In this document: one piece after another, positions 53,501-61,555 of the stretch | Numbering within the stretch: position 1 is the stretch's first letter | Layout of the letters: every line of letters begins with the position of its first letter | NCBI GenBank assembly: GCA_004563275.1 | Contig: SFSZ01000006.1 | Span: 1-64,000, forward strand | From: a bacterium | GTDB taxonomy: Bacteria > Bacillota_I > Bacilli_A > RF39 > UBA660 | DNA: 64,000 bases | Reading direction: 5' to 3' | The notes under the pieces: generated by a model | Databases searched by the model: none | Told to the model about the DNA's origin: nothing | What the model saw: only the letters and a program-made list of their open reading frames with translations | Translations under genes and position numbers: made by a program

Positions 53501-56179
53501 AGTGTAACTAAAGCAATTGAAGTATTAATTAACGGAAAAGATTACACTTCATTTGATATCTTAGGTTCAATCTTTGGTAGTGGTAACGCTTCATCATCAG
53601 GTGGTACAAGTAAAATAGATATTAAAAACTATGGAACATACGCTAATCCAAAACGAAATATTTCAATTCAAAGAACCAATACCTTAACAATTGATAATTC
53701 AGCTTTAGTCTTAAAAGGAGCAACCGACCGTACTAATGATTATTCAGATGTATTATTTACCTTATCAATAATAGATAAATTAAATCTAAAAAATAATTCA
53801 ACTCTATATTTAGAAACCGGTTCAAACTTATTAAAAGAATTTAATAGTTTAGCTAGTGATGGTTCTCTTGCTAAAGTTGACATTGATAAAGAAAATGGAA
53901 CAGTAACTAAAAACGTAGACAACCGAATTTATATGTATGCTGGTAAAATTCTTAACATCGCTACTAACCAATCCGTAACAACTTATGGTGATGTTAATGG
54001 AATGACATTCTTTGGAATGTATAAATATAAACAAGATAATACTGTAAGTGTTGGTATTTATGATAAATTTGATTATGGAGCAACCCTAAATTGGGGCGAT
54101 GTTATCGATGATGGTTCATACGTTTTAGGATCACATAAAGTAAATCATGACATCACAAAAGATGGTTTCTATTCAAATTATATTAACGAAGAAACCACTA
54201 AAAATGATATGGATTACATTAAACCAACACCCGAAGATGCTGCTATGTACATGTGGATCATCGGAGAATCCGTAAGAGAATACAACGTTGACTTAGTTGC
54301 ATCAAAATACTCAACCTTAGGTACAGCAGAACTATCATTCTTAGATTTCTCAAAACCGAATACATCATTTGAAATTCTAGGATTTGATTACAGTGAAATT
54401 GCTAATGGCGTTACTTTAACTGAAAAAAATAAAGTGCCAAGAACCGCTGCCAGTAGTGAAGATGCTGACAACATCATGTCACTAACTATGGAATCAAGTA
54501 ATAAAGGATGGTTAACAACCGGTTCAACAACCTTCCTAACAAATAAAGATAGACAAGTTTTAGGTACTACAACCTACGTTGGAGAAAACGATACATCCAT
54601 TCCAACTATGTTATTCTATCTAAATCACTCAAAGAATCTATCAACATCAGGAAATATGGGAACCGTTAAAATAATCATCATGGCAATTACCAAAGTTGAT
54701 GATTTAACTAATGAAACCGAAAGATTAGTTGTAAACGTTAATATGTCAAGAGTTCTATATAACACCAATGACTATGAAGGTGCCCTTACTGAAGGAAGAA
54801 AATACGAATTATTTGCATCAACAGCCGCTAACATAACCTCAACATCATCAATAAGTGCATACTACTCACTTTACACCGAAGGAACGGCAGTATATAAAAC
54901 TGGTTATCATCGTGCCTTAGTATCAAATTATGTTTTGCCAGAGAATACTAAAATAACCATGATTGATTTAAGTAATGGTAAAACCGAATACTATTATCAC
55001 GTTATAACTGCTGATGAAGTAACCAGAGCAACTACAGAATTAGCAACTGAAGGCGATATTCACTACAAGTTATCAATCTTTGAATTAATGGGAGCAACCA
55101 ACAGTGGTATCTATTATAATGATGCAACCAAGAATCAAGAATATTATAACAGTGAGAATCAAATAACCGATGAAGAATTTATCTTTATAGTTGATTTTGA
55201 AGACACAAATATTACTGAAGATGCCTTAAATAAATCATTGCTAATCGAAATGCTAGATGCTAATGAAGAAACAATGATAAGCGTCCTAGGCATCCAACAT
55301 GCCAATATGGTTTATAATCTTTATACTGATAAAGAAGCCGTAATTAAAATTGATGGAACAATCAGTAGTAATAAAATTTATAGTGGTGAATCGGTAACAT
55401 TAGACTTATCAACTGAATATACCCAAGCTAAATTACCAACCGGTGCAACTATTTATGATACAAGTTTCTTAGAAGATAAATTAGGTTTCAAAATCACTCT
55501 TTATAATAATCAAGACGAAGTCGTAACCGGAACATCACTTTTAGGTTTAACTTATGTAATAGATGGTGTTGCTTACTCACCAAACATCGATGGTACAACT
55601 AGAATTAAAGTTTCTGATAAAGTAGGTAATGTTAAAACCTGGGTAAAAGTAAATACCGGAACCGCAAATATTGCTACTGGTAATTATAAATTAGTAGTTG
55701 AAACCTTTGGTTCACCAGACGGTATCTACTACGGTTTAAAATCATCTGCATCTAAAATATTTGATATTACAATCATTAATGAAATTTATGGTTTAGATAT
55801 CAACACTGATGAAAAAATGATGATCATCGATCAAAAAACAGGCAATACCTTAAATGGAGATAATCGTCTAACTTATAACATCGAATATAACTCCGGACTT
55901 GCCAATCCAAATATCAAAGTTAAATTCTATCGTCGTAATTATGATGAAGTATATGATAATAACTTTACACTAGTTGATTTAAAAGATTATATTACTAATT
56001 CACTTACTCCAACAGCTCGTGATAAAGAATACTTAGTAGTAAATAATCCAAATGAAATTAACAACTTCACCTTATTACTTAAGGATAAGTTACAAATAGG
56101 TACCTATAAATTTGAGTTTATCTTATATGATGATGAATCACAAATTGGAACTATTGAAAAATATATAATAATAAAATAG
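47588..56179 (+). CDS. Giant repeat-rich surface adhesin, 2863 aa
   Basis: The N-terminus has a basic start and one hydrophobic helix (about 14-36). GDGTQNNPYIISNGSELAYLF near 55 and TFSGTINGNGYILSNLTL near 118 are the opening of GLUG-type beta-helix adhesins. Residues about 950-2000 hold some 30 copies of a (F/Y)GGGN-type repeat of 25-35 residues with V-x-I-x-x-G-x-[IV] strands, a right-handed beta helix. It is broken near 1455-1582 by a beta-sandwich insert resembling CBM2. The C-terminal 800 residues are mixed domains, without LPXTG or a terminal anchor helix. It may therefore be held at the membrane by its N-terminal helix. Confidence 0.8.
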   Translation: MLKKLKNFITKYKFLIAGFVLVFCVLILILVPTFSEKTTSTIWDGSIASSFTSGDGTQNNPYIISNGSELAYLFSKLKSEDSSSYFNKFYEIENNINFDNRDFSFIDATKTFSGTINGNGYILSNLTLNTCSLNEETNTCEYALFSNLNNATIKNINISNLTITSNTISNHRSVAVISTSATNSNINNISLSNIEYKITADQNYDIKSSGLLITDNQNNTIENIHIDLKDNNSNTSNLIHTYNNSTVSNIIYHKNNTKLFNNVDTEISTSYGYNKTNNIITFENNYPVKTILNTLNKKSELTWVYADNTIRMRNTGVDEVKTKAAPTSITSHESGISGSTIYINDFIADYDYYMGLNYTTSTNQNIPTRVSKNIYSDNNLVYVAATYKGADYDSKNTGTVSLTENQNTYVYYKVYEINTNNTTDQSDDYVEFDLIDNPYANRPKDKAFNGWLTDYQNAEVTLDRDIYVRKVKIPVTYENGKPKPIEITFNASWIQARTYNVSGSYWNNAFDYFYNEGLKLASGTISYWDIEDLYYAVTVARNGQLLAGDYQQSIWYGWQEVTSNTTCRTNGGCQVRRPAAGTEYQATRTYYTLTIDSGGWVGTSYTFTETTPQYVTESSDIVKTGEIAGGLYRKVTLPYGEQLNGYYNKQGNLLTSGTCTQGNGCTYYEYINLKNENGTVETVIDGVEYYFLVTRDTNIAFVTGNLTGTWSNQTKPFTLTSINNGTNNINRYYWNANNTIQVGADTRIEMIRIRSGQNMQNDDTSPTSTRTIYGNYNNLKIGRGITQYNSYASFASAAGGSTSFSGTTVKRYTFIVESGFYNNLGLTTTTSSGGTHYVMAYGTYGNDYDRVTNNNNNLLVQYCASGSWAGTIKSTSTNTIALNTTVKSGNIGRNNYEYAAGLYVGGRNNGNHYVLRKAIIEGGTQANVIGGPLSVESNVLNGSTFLNDTYIYVKGGTPDIIVGGAGASSTYGNRVIQVTGGTVNYAVFGGSNGVTGSDGGTYPGILYGDSYVYIGGHATIGNGSNTNHSVSAVESGSVFGAGNGNSSSVGVGSVNNSYIVIDGEAVINKNVYGGGNYGATGYGNSRTYNPSHTEIKINGGTINGSVYGAGNNNGAGNYAHTVTSGSGWNQTSINYYDIDSSIKIEMNGGTVKTGIYGGSNVSGTVYGSTDVKILNGNAKDVYGGGEGQRTFVRDNVDVTIGTETNGPTISGNVYGGSAYGTVNASTTSAAANTKTVNVTVNNGTITGDVFGGAKGNGTTVPYVKGNITVNINGGTIANVYGGFDANGSPENKDYVYLNGGVIGSAFGGGKNTSQTETNIYLRGSEAGYVYGGSNQSGDVTTTNVHIESGTSNYVFGGNNLGGTCEETNVTMTGGTVKENLLGGGNAVETTTTNVDISNGKVKNVFGGGNEAGVTNETNVNINGGNITNSFGGSNKAGNVAKSNVTLNTNTSKPSSESKLKLVVTTTSRKIEDWEKNNYGTNFNSIRAVKVTVTNNTNKTINSWAGTLNIPGSQLYNNYSSDTNVIDNNGLYSFTSASRWTSGTHHVLSPNETYSFEFNALSETPSDQEVSYDYQFEGNSTDGESYTDTNMGFRIYGGNNEGGNTNESNITLNNGYAMEVYGGNNLGGTTVVTNIRFNNGTVESIYGGGNQAESTTTNIALNGGTSTNVFGGGNQAEVTTSNVNINGGTSTNIYGGGNQAGVQTTNLNTTTSTTMNVTNIFGGSNQSGNVTKANIDIKAGTYTNIYGGNNKGGVTTEPIIDISNGTIENVYGGGNEAVVTKTKITITGGNINDVYGGGNAAAITENTNLTITGGTIKQNTYGGGNFGVVNGSTNVVIQNGTIGGSAYGGGNGTTAIVKGNTNIAVGGTTTIGTTACQKPSDCSLFGGGNAAATGDDTNNNSTANVELAGGTIFGNVYGGANTSVVYGQTKLNIGAEVTDTNITKGNILISGTVFGGGEANASGSDDYDYTFISVTKAIEVLINGKDYTSFDILGSIFGSGNASSSGGTSKIDIKNYGTYANPKRNISIQRTNTLTIDNSALVLKGATDRTNDYSDVLFTLSIIDKLNLKNNSTLYLETGSNLLKEFNSLASDGSLAKVDIDKENGTVTKNVDNRIYMYAGKILNIATNQSVTTYGDVNGMTFFGMYKYKQDNTVSVGIYDKFDYGATLNWGDVIDDGSYVLGSHKVNHDITKDGFYSNYINEETTKNDMDYIKPTPEDAAMYMWIIGESVREYNVDLVASKYSTLGTAELSFLDFSKPNTSFEILGFDYSEIANGVTLTEKNKVPRTAASSEDADNIMSLTMESSNKGWLTTGSTTFLTNKDRQVLGTTTYVGENDTSIPTMLFYLNHSKNLSTSGNMGTVKIIIMAITKVDDLTNETERLVVNVNMSRVLYNTNDYEGALTEGRKYELFASTAANITSTSSISAYYSLYTEGTAVYKTGYHRALVSNYVLPENTKITMIDLSNGKTEYYYHVITADEVTRATTELATEGDIHYKLSIFELMGATNSGIYYNDATKNQEYYNSENQITDEEFIFIVDFEDTNITEDALNKSLLIEMLDANEETMISVLGIQHANMVYNLYTDKEAVIKIDGTISSNKIYSGESVTLDLSTEYTQAKLPTGATIYDTSFLEDKLGFKITLYNNQDEVVTGTSLLGLTYVIDGVAYSPNIDGTTRIKVSDKVGNVKTWVKVNTGTANIATGNYKLVVETFGSPDGIYYGLKSSASKIFDITIINEIYGLDINTDEKMMIIDQKTGNTLNGDNRLTYNIEYNSGLANPNIKVKFYRRNYDEVYDNNFTLVDLKDYITNSLTPTARDKEYLVVNNPNEINNFTLLLKDKLQIGTYKFEFILYDDESQIGTIEKYIIIK
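50440..53600 (+). repeat. Array of degenerate GGN beta-helix repeats
   Basis: Inside the adhesin, about 30 units contain a GGTGG core coding for FGGGN or YGGGN. At 52520-52690 three units are close to identical (GGTGGTGGAAACCAAGCTG recurs three times), so recent slippage or duplication is likely. The stretch is visibly richer in G and C than the flanks. Confidence 0.8.
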
Positions 56180-56188
56180 GAGGTAAAA

Positions 56189-56281
56189 ATGACAGAAGTA
56201 AGTAATGAAGAATTATTAGATATTTATAATATTTTAAAAGAATATCAAGAATTTTTAGAAAGTGAAAAACAAGGTGACTAA
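56189..56281 (+). CDS. Short ORF, 30 aa
   Basis: ATG 56189 follows a strong TAGGAGGTAAAA. The acidic helical product begins MTEVSNEELLDIYNILKEYQ and ends ESEKQGD. Its stop is at 56281, immediately before ATG 56283, and the next gene's ribosome site AAGGTG lies inside it. This placement suggests translational coupling, so it could be a real small protein or a leader peptide. Confidence 0.55.
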   Translation: MTEVSNEELLDIYNILKEYQEFLESEKQGD

Positions 56282-56282
56282 C

Positions 56283-57779
56283 ATGAAAGAATATATCTTA
56301 AAAGACATTGAAACTGTTAAAGCCAATCTTGAAATACTTCCTAAAAAAACTAAAGTAAATAAAGCTAAATACAATGAATATCTAGAAGAACAATTAAAAA
56401 AAATAACTCCTATGATAGAAGAAGCAGAAAAAGAAATAAGTAAAAGAGTAGAGCAAATTAAAAAGCATAACACCGAAGAAAGCTTACCAGAAGAAAGAGA
56501 ATTATTAGATATCACTAAAGTTAAAAGATTAAGTTCTCTTTCTTCATCTTCTAATAAAATGAATTTAGATTATTATTTATACGAATTAAGCAGCTTTGAA
56601 AATAATAACCTAGAAAAAATCAATGGAGTAATCTTAAAAATACTTTTAGCTTTTAAAGAAGTAGGTATAATACTTACCCCCAAAGATTTTGAATATTCAG
56701 AAGTAGTTCAAAAATATATGGATACCTTAATTAATGATTATGATAATATTGAAAAAGTATTTGATGACATCTACTGGGAAAATTCAAACATTATAACTCA
56801 AATTGAGTTAAACATTAGATATCTTTACTTTAAACATAAAAAAGAAATCGATAAATATTATCAATCACTTAAAGAAGAACCACTAGAAGAATATCTAACT
56901 AAATATATTGAACTTAAAACTAATCAAAAGTTAAACGAATATCAAAATCGTACATATCTATTTAATAACTTTATTAATCATACCTTAATGCTTACAGATT
57001 ATAGCGAAAAAACTATTGATGGACTTCTTACTGATATTATTTTAGATCGAGAAGATGAAGATAACTATTTAAATTTAACTAAACTATCATCATCATTATC
57101 AGAATATAATGAATATCTAAACTTTGAATATATCATTAAAGATATCAAAGAACTATTTACTAAAAAAGAAGAGTACAAAGGTAAATATGATTTAAAATTA
57201 AAAGATATTACTAAAAAAGAAAAAGAATTATTTAGTTTAAATAAACAAATCAATAAAACCGGATTATTTAAACCAAATTTAAAGAAAATTAATGAACTAA
57301 AATTAAAAAGAAATACAACCATTACTGATATTTTAAGTTTATACATTGAACTAGATGAATTAACTATTCAAAATGATATTTATAATAACGTTACTAACGA
57401 AACAACTTATCAAGATATTTTAAAATTAACATGCTTTAATACAAAATATTTTATTAAATTGTTAAAAGATCAAATCGATAATTTAACTATTGAAGATATT
57501 AACCAAAATATCACTAACTTATTTGAATATGCATTTGGTAGTGAAATAAATATTATTTCAAACATCGCTATCAGTGAAGAAAAAGATATTCCTAAAATTA
57601 TTAAAGATAAATATCGTTTATTAAATATTTCTATTAATGAAGAAAATTTAAATAAAGATGATATTGAAAAAGTCCAAAAAAACATTGAAGATTTAATAAT
57701 TTACTACAATATCAAAAAAATAAATTTAAATATTCAAGACATCGACTTTATCTTTAAAGCCGAGAAACTTAAAAAGTAG
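56283..57779 (+). CDS. Coiled-coil hypothetical protein, 498 aa
   Basis: Family not recognised. Nearly all of the protein is predicted helix rich in Lys, Glu, Asn and Leu, with coiled-coil-like parts near 30-75 and 305-360, no signal peptide and no membrane segment. ATG 56283 is chosen over an in-frame codon seven positions earlier because AAGGTG lies just before it. It directly follows the adhesin and may be a cytoplasmic factor for it, but that is only positional evidence. Confidence 0.65.
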   Translation: MKEYILKDIETVKANLEILPKKTKVNKAKYNEYLEEQLKKITPMIEEAEKEISKRVEQIKKHNTEESLPEERELLDITKVKRLSSLSSSSNKMNLDYYLYELSSFENNNLEKINGVILKILLAFKEVGIILTPKDFEYSEVVQKYMDTLINDYDNIEKVFDDIYWENSNIITQIELNIRYLYFKHKKEIDKYYQSLKEEPLEEYLTKYIELKTNQKLNEYQNRTYLFNNFINHTLMLTDYSEKTIDGLLTDIILDREDEDNYLNLTKLSSSLSEYNEYLNFEYIIKDIKELFTKKEEYKGKYDLKLKDITKKEKELFSLNKQINKTGLFKPNLKKINELKLKRNTTITDILSLYIELDELTIQNDIYNNVTNETTYQDILKLTCFNTKYFIKLLKDQIDNLTIEDINQNITNLFEYAFGSEINIISNIAISEEKDIPKIIKDKYRLLNISINEENLNKDDIEKVQKNIEDLIIYYNIKKINLNIQDIDFIFKAEKLKK

Positions 57780-57800
57780 CTTAATTAAAGCTCTTTTTTT
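57777..57800 (+). terminator. Intrinsic terminator
   Basis: AGCTT and AAGCT around AATT at the stop of the coiled-coil gene, followed by a long T run. Confidence 0.6.
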
Positions 57801-57810
57801 GTGATTATTC

Positions 57811-57839
57811 TTGCGCAAATTCGTAAAATTTGTTAATAT
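57811..57839 (+). promoter_or_regulatory. rpsB-tsf promoter
   Basis: TTGCGC (57811-57816), a 17-base spacer and TAATAT (57834-57839). The transcript would start near 57846 with a leader of about 105 bases. Confidence 0.65.
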
Positions 57840-57854
57840 ATAGGAGGTTTTATA

Positions 57855-57903
57855 ACCAATATGTACTTAAACTGATTTAGTTGCCTAGTGGCCAAGTGTT
57901 GGT
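57855..57903 (+). promoter_or_regulatory. Structured rpsB leader (three-way junction)
   Basis: ACCAA (57855-57859) pairs with TTGGT (57899-57903), ACTT (57865-57868) with AAGT (57894-57897). Within this are two hairpins: AACT/AGTT (57870-57873, 57879-57882) and GCC/GGC (57883-57885, 57890-57892). The shape is that of an autoregulatory ribosomal protein leader; it may bind S2. Confidence 0.5.
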
Positions 57904-57951
57904 AATTAAAGAAGACGTTTAAGGGTAAATAACGAAAGGATTGTGAGAATT

Positions 57952-58884
57952 ATGGCTGTTGTTTCTATGAGTTACTTATTAGAAGCAGGTGTTCATTTCG
58001 GACATCAAACAAAAAGATGGAATCCTAAAATGAAGGAATACATCTTCACATCTAGAGATGATATTTATATTATCGATCTAGAAAAAACTGCATCATGCAT
58101 TGAGACTGCATATGCTGAAATTAAGAAAATTGCTGAAAACGGAGGAAGCTTCCTATTTGTTGGAACTAAAAAACAAGCAGTTGAAGCATCTAAAGAAGAA
58201 GCAGAAAGAAGTGAATCTTTCTATGTTGTAGAAAGATGGTTAGGTGGAACACTTACAAACTTCAGAACTATCAGAAAGAGAATTAAAAGATTAGAAGAAA
58301 TCGAAAAAATGGAAGCTGATGGAACATTTGAAGTATTACCTAAAAAAGAAGTTATCGGACTTAAAAAAGAATATGACAAATTAAATAAAGTATTATGTGG
58401 AATCCGTAACATGGAAAAATTACCAAGTGCTTTAATTATTGTTGATCCTAAAAAAGAAATCAACGCTATTAGAGAAGCTAGAAAATTAAATATTCCAGTA
58501 TTCGGATTAGTAGATACAAACTGTGATCCAGATGATGTAGACTTTGTAATCCCTGGTAATGATGACGCTGTAAGAAGTGTTAAAGTAGTTTTAGGTGTAT
58601 TAACTAATGCTATTTGTGAAGCTAAAGGATTACCAATCGTAGATTACGTTACAGAAGAAGAAAAACCTAAAAAAGACCATAAAGAAGCTAAAAGCGTAAA
58701 AGAAGTATTTGTTGAAAGTTTAGACAAAGAAGAAACTAAAGAAGCTATTAAAGAAGAAAAATCAGTTGAAGATGAAGATTTAACTATTAAAACTTTAGTA
58801 GAATTAAAAGCTATTGCTAAAAAACGTGGTATTAAAGGTTATTCTTCAATGAAAAAAGAAGAATTATTAACTGCATTAAAATAA
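57952..58884 (+). CDS. rpsB: 30S ribosomal protein S2 with C-terminal Rho_N/SAP-like extension
   Basis: S2 is a late-binding protein of the small ribosomal subunit. Family blocks: [58 protein letters not shown] and [26 protein letters not shown] 57952 has AAAGGA 11 bases upstream. After residue 225 the protein has an acidic/basic linker and, at about 277-310, [32 protein letters not shown], a helix-turn-helix with the Rho_N/SAP pattern. At 310 residues it is about 60 longer than usual. tsf follows after 14 bases. Confidence 0.95.
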   Translation: MAVVSMSYLLEAGVHFGHQTKRWNPKMKEYIFTSRDDIYIIDLEKTASCIETAYAEIKKIAENGGSFLFVGTKKQAVEASKEEAERSESFYVVERWLGGTLTNFRTIRKRIKRLEEIEKMEADGTFEVLPKKEVIGLKKEYDKLNKVLCGIRNMEKLPSALIIVDPKKEINAIREARKLNIPVFGLVDTNCDPDDVDFVIPGNDDAVRSVKVVLGVLTNAICEAKGLPIVDYVTEEEKPKKDHKEAKSVKEVFVESLDKEETKEAIKEEKSVEDEDLTIKTLVELKAIAKKRGIKGYSSMKKEELLTALK

Positions 58885-58898
58885 TTGGAGGAATATAT

Positions 58899-59768
58899 AT
58901 GATAGATGCTAAAAGTGTTGCTGAATTAAGAGCAAAAACCGGTGCAGGAATGATGGACTGCAAAAAAGCCTTAACTGAAACTAATGGAAATATGGAAGCT
59001 GCTATTGATTACCTAAGAGAAAAAGGTATTGCTAAAGCTGCAAAAAAAGAATCAAGAATTGCTGCAGAAGGATTAGCAAACGTTTATATTGATGGTAATA
59101 AAGCTGTTATCTTAGAAGTTAACAGTGAAACAGATTTCGTTTCTAAAAATGAAGAATTTACATCTATGTTAGATACAATTGGAGAAGCTATCTTAAAGTC
59201 AGATGCAACTACCGTAGAAGAAGCTTTAACTTTACCAACAGATGAAGGAACAGTTAATGATTTAATCGTTGCTAAAACAGCTAAAATTGGTGAAAAATTA
59301 TCTTTAAGAAGAATTGAAGTAGTTACTAAAACAGATAGTGAAACATTTGGTTCTTACTTACATATGGGTGGAAAAATTGCTGTATTAACTGTATTAGAAG
59401 GTGCAAATGTTGAAGTAGCTAAAGATGTAGCTATGCAAGCAGCTGCTATGAAACCAGAATATGTTACAGAAGATGAAATTCCTGAAGACAGAATTGAAAG
59501 AGAAAGAAATATCTTCAAAGAACAAGCTATTAACGAAGGAAAACCTGCTGAAATAGCTGAAAAAATGGTAGAAGGTAGAATTAAAAAATTCTTTAAAGAA
59601 ATCTGCTTAGTTCATCAAGCATTTATTAAAGATGGAGACATCGACGTAGCAACATACGTTAAAAATAACGGTGGTAAAGTTGAAAAAATGATTCGTTTTG
59701 AAGTTGGAGAAGGAATGGAAAAACGCAATGACAACTTTGCTGAAGAAGTTATGAACCAAATAAAATAA
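58899..59768 (+). CDS. tsf: Translation elongation factor Ts
   Basis: EF-Ts recycles EF-Tu by removing GDP. The N-terminal UBA-type domain SVAELRAKTGAGMMDCKKAL is standard, followed by DYLREKGIAKAAKKESRIAAEG and EVNSETDFVSKNEEF, the family's core block. 289 residues is normal. TTGGAGGAA lies before the ATG. It is second in the rpsB-tsf operon, whose terminator follows the stop. Confidence 0.97.
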   Translation: MIDAKSVAELRAKTGAGMMDCKKALTETNGNMEAAIDYLREKGIAKAAKKESRIAAEGLANVYIDGNKAVILEVNSETDFVSKNEEFTSMLDTIGEAILKSDATTVEEALTLPTDEGTVNDLIVAKTAKIGEKLSLRRIEVVTKTDSETFGSYLHMGGKIAVLTVLEGANVEVAKDVAMQAAAMKPEYVTEDEIPEDRIERERNIFKEQAINEGKPAEIAEKMVEGRIKKFFKEICLVHQAFIKDGDIDVATYVKNNGGKVEKMIRFEVGEGMEKRNDNFAEEVMNQIK

Positions 59769-59793
59769 ACTCAACCACAAGTTGAGTTTATTT
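59764..59793 (+). terminator. Intrinsic terminator of rpsB-tsf
   Basis: AATAAACTCAA pairs with TTGAGTTTATT around a short loop and is followed by T; it overlaps the tsf stop region. Confidence 0.8.
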
Positions 59794-59848
59794 CTATTGA
59801 TTTATCATAAATATTACTATAATATATTAATATGAAAGGATTAACAAA

Positions 59849-60535
59849 ATGAAAAAGAAAACAAAAATAATTATCTTAATATTAATATTACTTTTATTTG
59901 GAGGCTTACTAACATTCTTTATCATAAATAATAAAAACAAAAAACTAATTACCGAAGACTCATTAAAATTTAAAGAAGACTACGAAAGTGTAAATGGTAA
60001 AAAAGTATCAGATGAATTATCTTATTCAAGTTTAGATATTCCTAAAAACAATCCTATGAAATACTCATCATACGAAGAAATCTTTAAAATATTAGATAAT
60101 GGTACTGGTGTTATCTATTTAGGTTTTCCAGAATGTCCTTGGTGTCGTAATATTGTTCCTGTTCTAATAGATACTGCTTTAAAATCAAAAGTTGAAACAA
60201 TTTATTATTTAAATATTAAAGATGACCGCAATGTCTTATCTTTAACTAAAAAAGGTAAAATTAAAACTGAAAAAGAAGGAACTGAAAACTATTTAAAATT
60301 AGTTGACTTATTAAAAGATAATTTAAGAGAATATGAAGGCTTAAATAATAAAAATATTAAAAGAATTTATGTTCCTTTAGTAATCTTTGTAAAAAATGGA
60401 AAAGTAGTTGGAACTTATGAATCATTACCAGCATTCCAAGAAAGAGCAAATGGTAATGGCTTCACTCAAATGAATGAAAAAGAAAAGTCTGAATTAAGTA
60501 AAATTTATGAGAATTATTTTAAAAAAATAAACTAA
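59849..60535 (+). CDS. Membrane-anchored thioredoxin-like protein
   Basis: One N-terminal helix (about 6-26) and an extracellular thioredoxin-like domain. GVIYLGFPECPWCRNIVPVL carries a CPWC active site (Cys96, Cys99), and LVIFVKNGKVVGTYESLP near the end is the usual cis-Pro and strand region. A helical insert of about 30 residues separates the parts. It may reduce or form disulphides in secreted proteins such as the Cys-rich one at 2148. AAAGGA precedes the ATG; TATAAT at 59818 is the likely -10. Monocistronic. Confidence 0.8.
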   Translation: MKKKTKIIILILILLLFGGLLTFFIINNKNKKLITEDSLKFKEDYESVNGKKVSDELSYSSLDIPKNNPMKYSSYEEIFKILDNGTGVIYLGFPECPWCRNIVPVLIDTALKSKVETIYYLNIKDDRNVLSLTKKGKIKTEKEGTENYLKLVDLLKDNLREYEGLNNKNIKRIYVPLVIFVKNGKVVGTYESLPAFQERANGNGFTQMNEKEKSELSKIYENYFKKIN

Positions 60536-60557
60536 GTGCATCAAGCACTTTTTTTAA
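60536..60557 (+). terminator. Intrinsic terminator
   Basis: AGTGC and GCACT around ATCAA, followed by seven T. Confidence 0.7.
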
Positions 60558-60588
60558 TGCTTAAAAGCGTGCAAAAAGTCGGAATTTG

Positions 60589-60617
60589 TTGACAAAAAAT
60601 TAAAATTAGTATAGTAT
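60589..60617 (+). promoter_or_regulatory. Sortase gene promoter
   Basis: Consensus TTGACA (60589-60594), a 17-base spacer and TAGTAT (60612-60617); TATAGT two bases earlier is an alternative. GGGGGTG lies before ATG 60664. Confidence 0.65.
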
Positions 60618-60663
60618 ATCTAATCACAAACGCATAATCATATTAAGTATAGGGGGTGCTTAT

Positions 60664-61368
60664 ATGAAAAAGAAAATAGTATATTATTTACTAATAGTTT
60701 TATGTCTATTTACTTTTATATATTCATCATATCAAATCTATGGTGATTATAAAGATGATCAAAAGCAAAAACTTATTGCTTTAGAAGGCGCAGTCCCATC
60801 AACTAAAAAAGAAAATCCAGAAGAAATCATCAATAATTTAAAAAGTGAATATCAAAATAATGACATAGTTGGAACTATAAGAATCCCAGGTACAAATATC
60901 AATCATGCCTTTGTTCAAACAACTAATAATACTTATTATTTATCTCATACCCTAAAGAGAGAAAAAAGTAAATTAGGTGCTATTTTCATGGATTATCGAA
61001 ATACTTTTAATGATAAACAAATAAATATTTACGGACACAATTCAAATAAGTATGATGTTCCATTTAAAGATTTAGTTAAATATAAAGATTCAGAGTTTAC
61101 TAAAAGCAATGATGAAATATATCTAACAACTTCATCTGGCACAAATAAATACAAAATTCAAATTGTAAATCGTACTAAATCAGATGAACACATGAAAATA
61201 GATGTTAAAGAATCATCATGGAATGAGCATATTTCAAACTTAAGAAAAGGTGCTATCTATGATACAAGAAAGGCCATAACAATGGATGAAGATATATTAA
61301 TTCTTCAAACATGTTTATTAAAAGATGGAGGTAATTACTTAATAATTACTGCAACCAAAGAGAAGTAG
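60664..61368 (+). CDS. Class B-like sortase, catalytic Arg not seen
   Basis: Sortases link proteins with a short C-terminal motif to peptidoglycan or to each other. An N-terminal helix (about 5-22) anchors the enzyme. The sortase barrel shows GTIRIPGTNINHAFVQ, AIFMDYRNTFNDKQINIYGHN with His125, and ILILQTCLLK with Cys217. The Arg normally found 8-10 residues after the Cys is absent; DGGNYLIITATK stands there. It may be a poorly active or altered sortase. Length 234 is normal. A broken substrate-like sequence directly follows. Confidence 0.78.
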   Translation: MKKKIVYYLLIVLCLFTFIYSSYQIYGDYKDDQKQKLIALEGAVPSTKKENPEEIINNLKSEYQNNDIVGTIRIPGTNINHAFVQTTNNTYYLSHTLKREKSKLGAIFMDYRNTFNDKQINIYGHNSNKYDVPFKDLVKYKDSEFTKSNDEIYLTTSSGTNKYKIQIVNRTKSDEHMKIDVKESSWNEHISNLRKGAIYDTRKAITMDEDILILQTCLLKDGGNYLIITATKEK

Positions 61369-61544
61369 TATATGTTTACCAATTTGTTAAAGGTCAAGGA
61401 GATGGAGAAGATCCAGTTATAACTCCTGAAGATAAACCTTACACTGGAGTAGAAGAAAGTAATTCTTATACTTCAGTAATCACTATGATATCAAGCTTAA
61501 CATTAGGAACATACTTAGTAGTATCAAAAAAGAGATTTAATTAA
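61335..61544 (+). pseudogene. Remnant of a sortase-anchored surface protein C-terminus
   Basis: An open frame overlapping the end of the sortase gene in another frame reads REVVYVYQFVKGQGDGEDP, then KPYTGVEESN as a sorting-like motif, a hydrophobic part (SVITMISSLTLGTYLVV) and SKKRFN at the end. This is a complete sorting-signal plan (motif, membrane helix, basic tail), and the part before it looks like a MucBP end. There is no start codon or ribosome site. The rest of the gene was probably lost by deletion next to the sortase. Confidence 0.6.
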
Positions 61545-61555
61545 ATCTCTTTTTT
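61526..61555. terminator. Bidirectional intrinsic terminator
   Basis: AAAAGAGATTT and AAATCTCTTTT are a perfect inverted repeat with A before and T after; it serves both the sortase unit and the convergent gspE-like gene. Confidence 0.75.
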
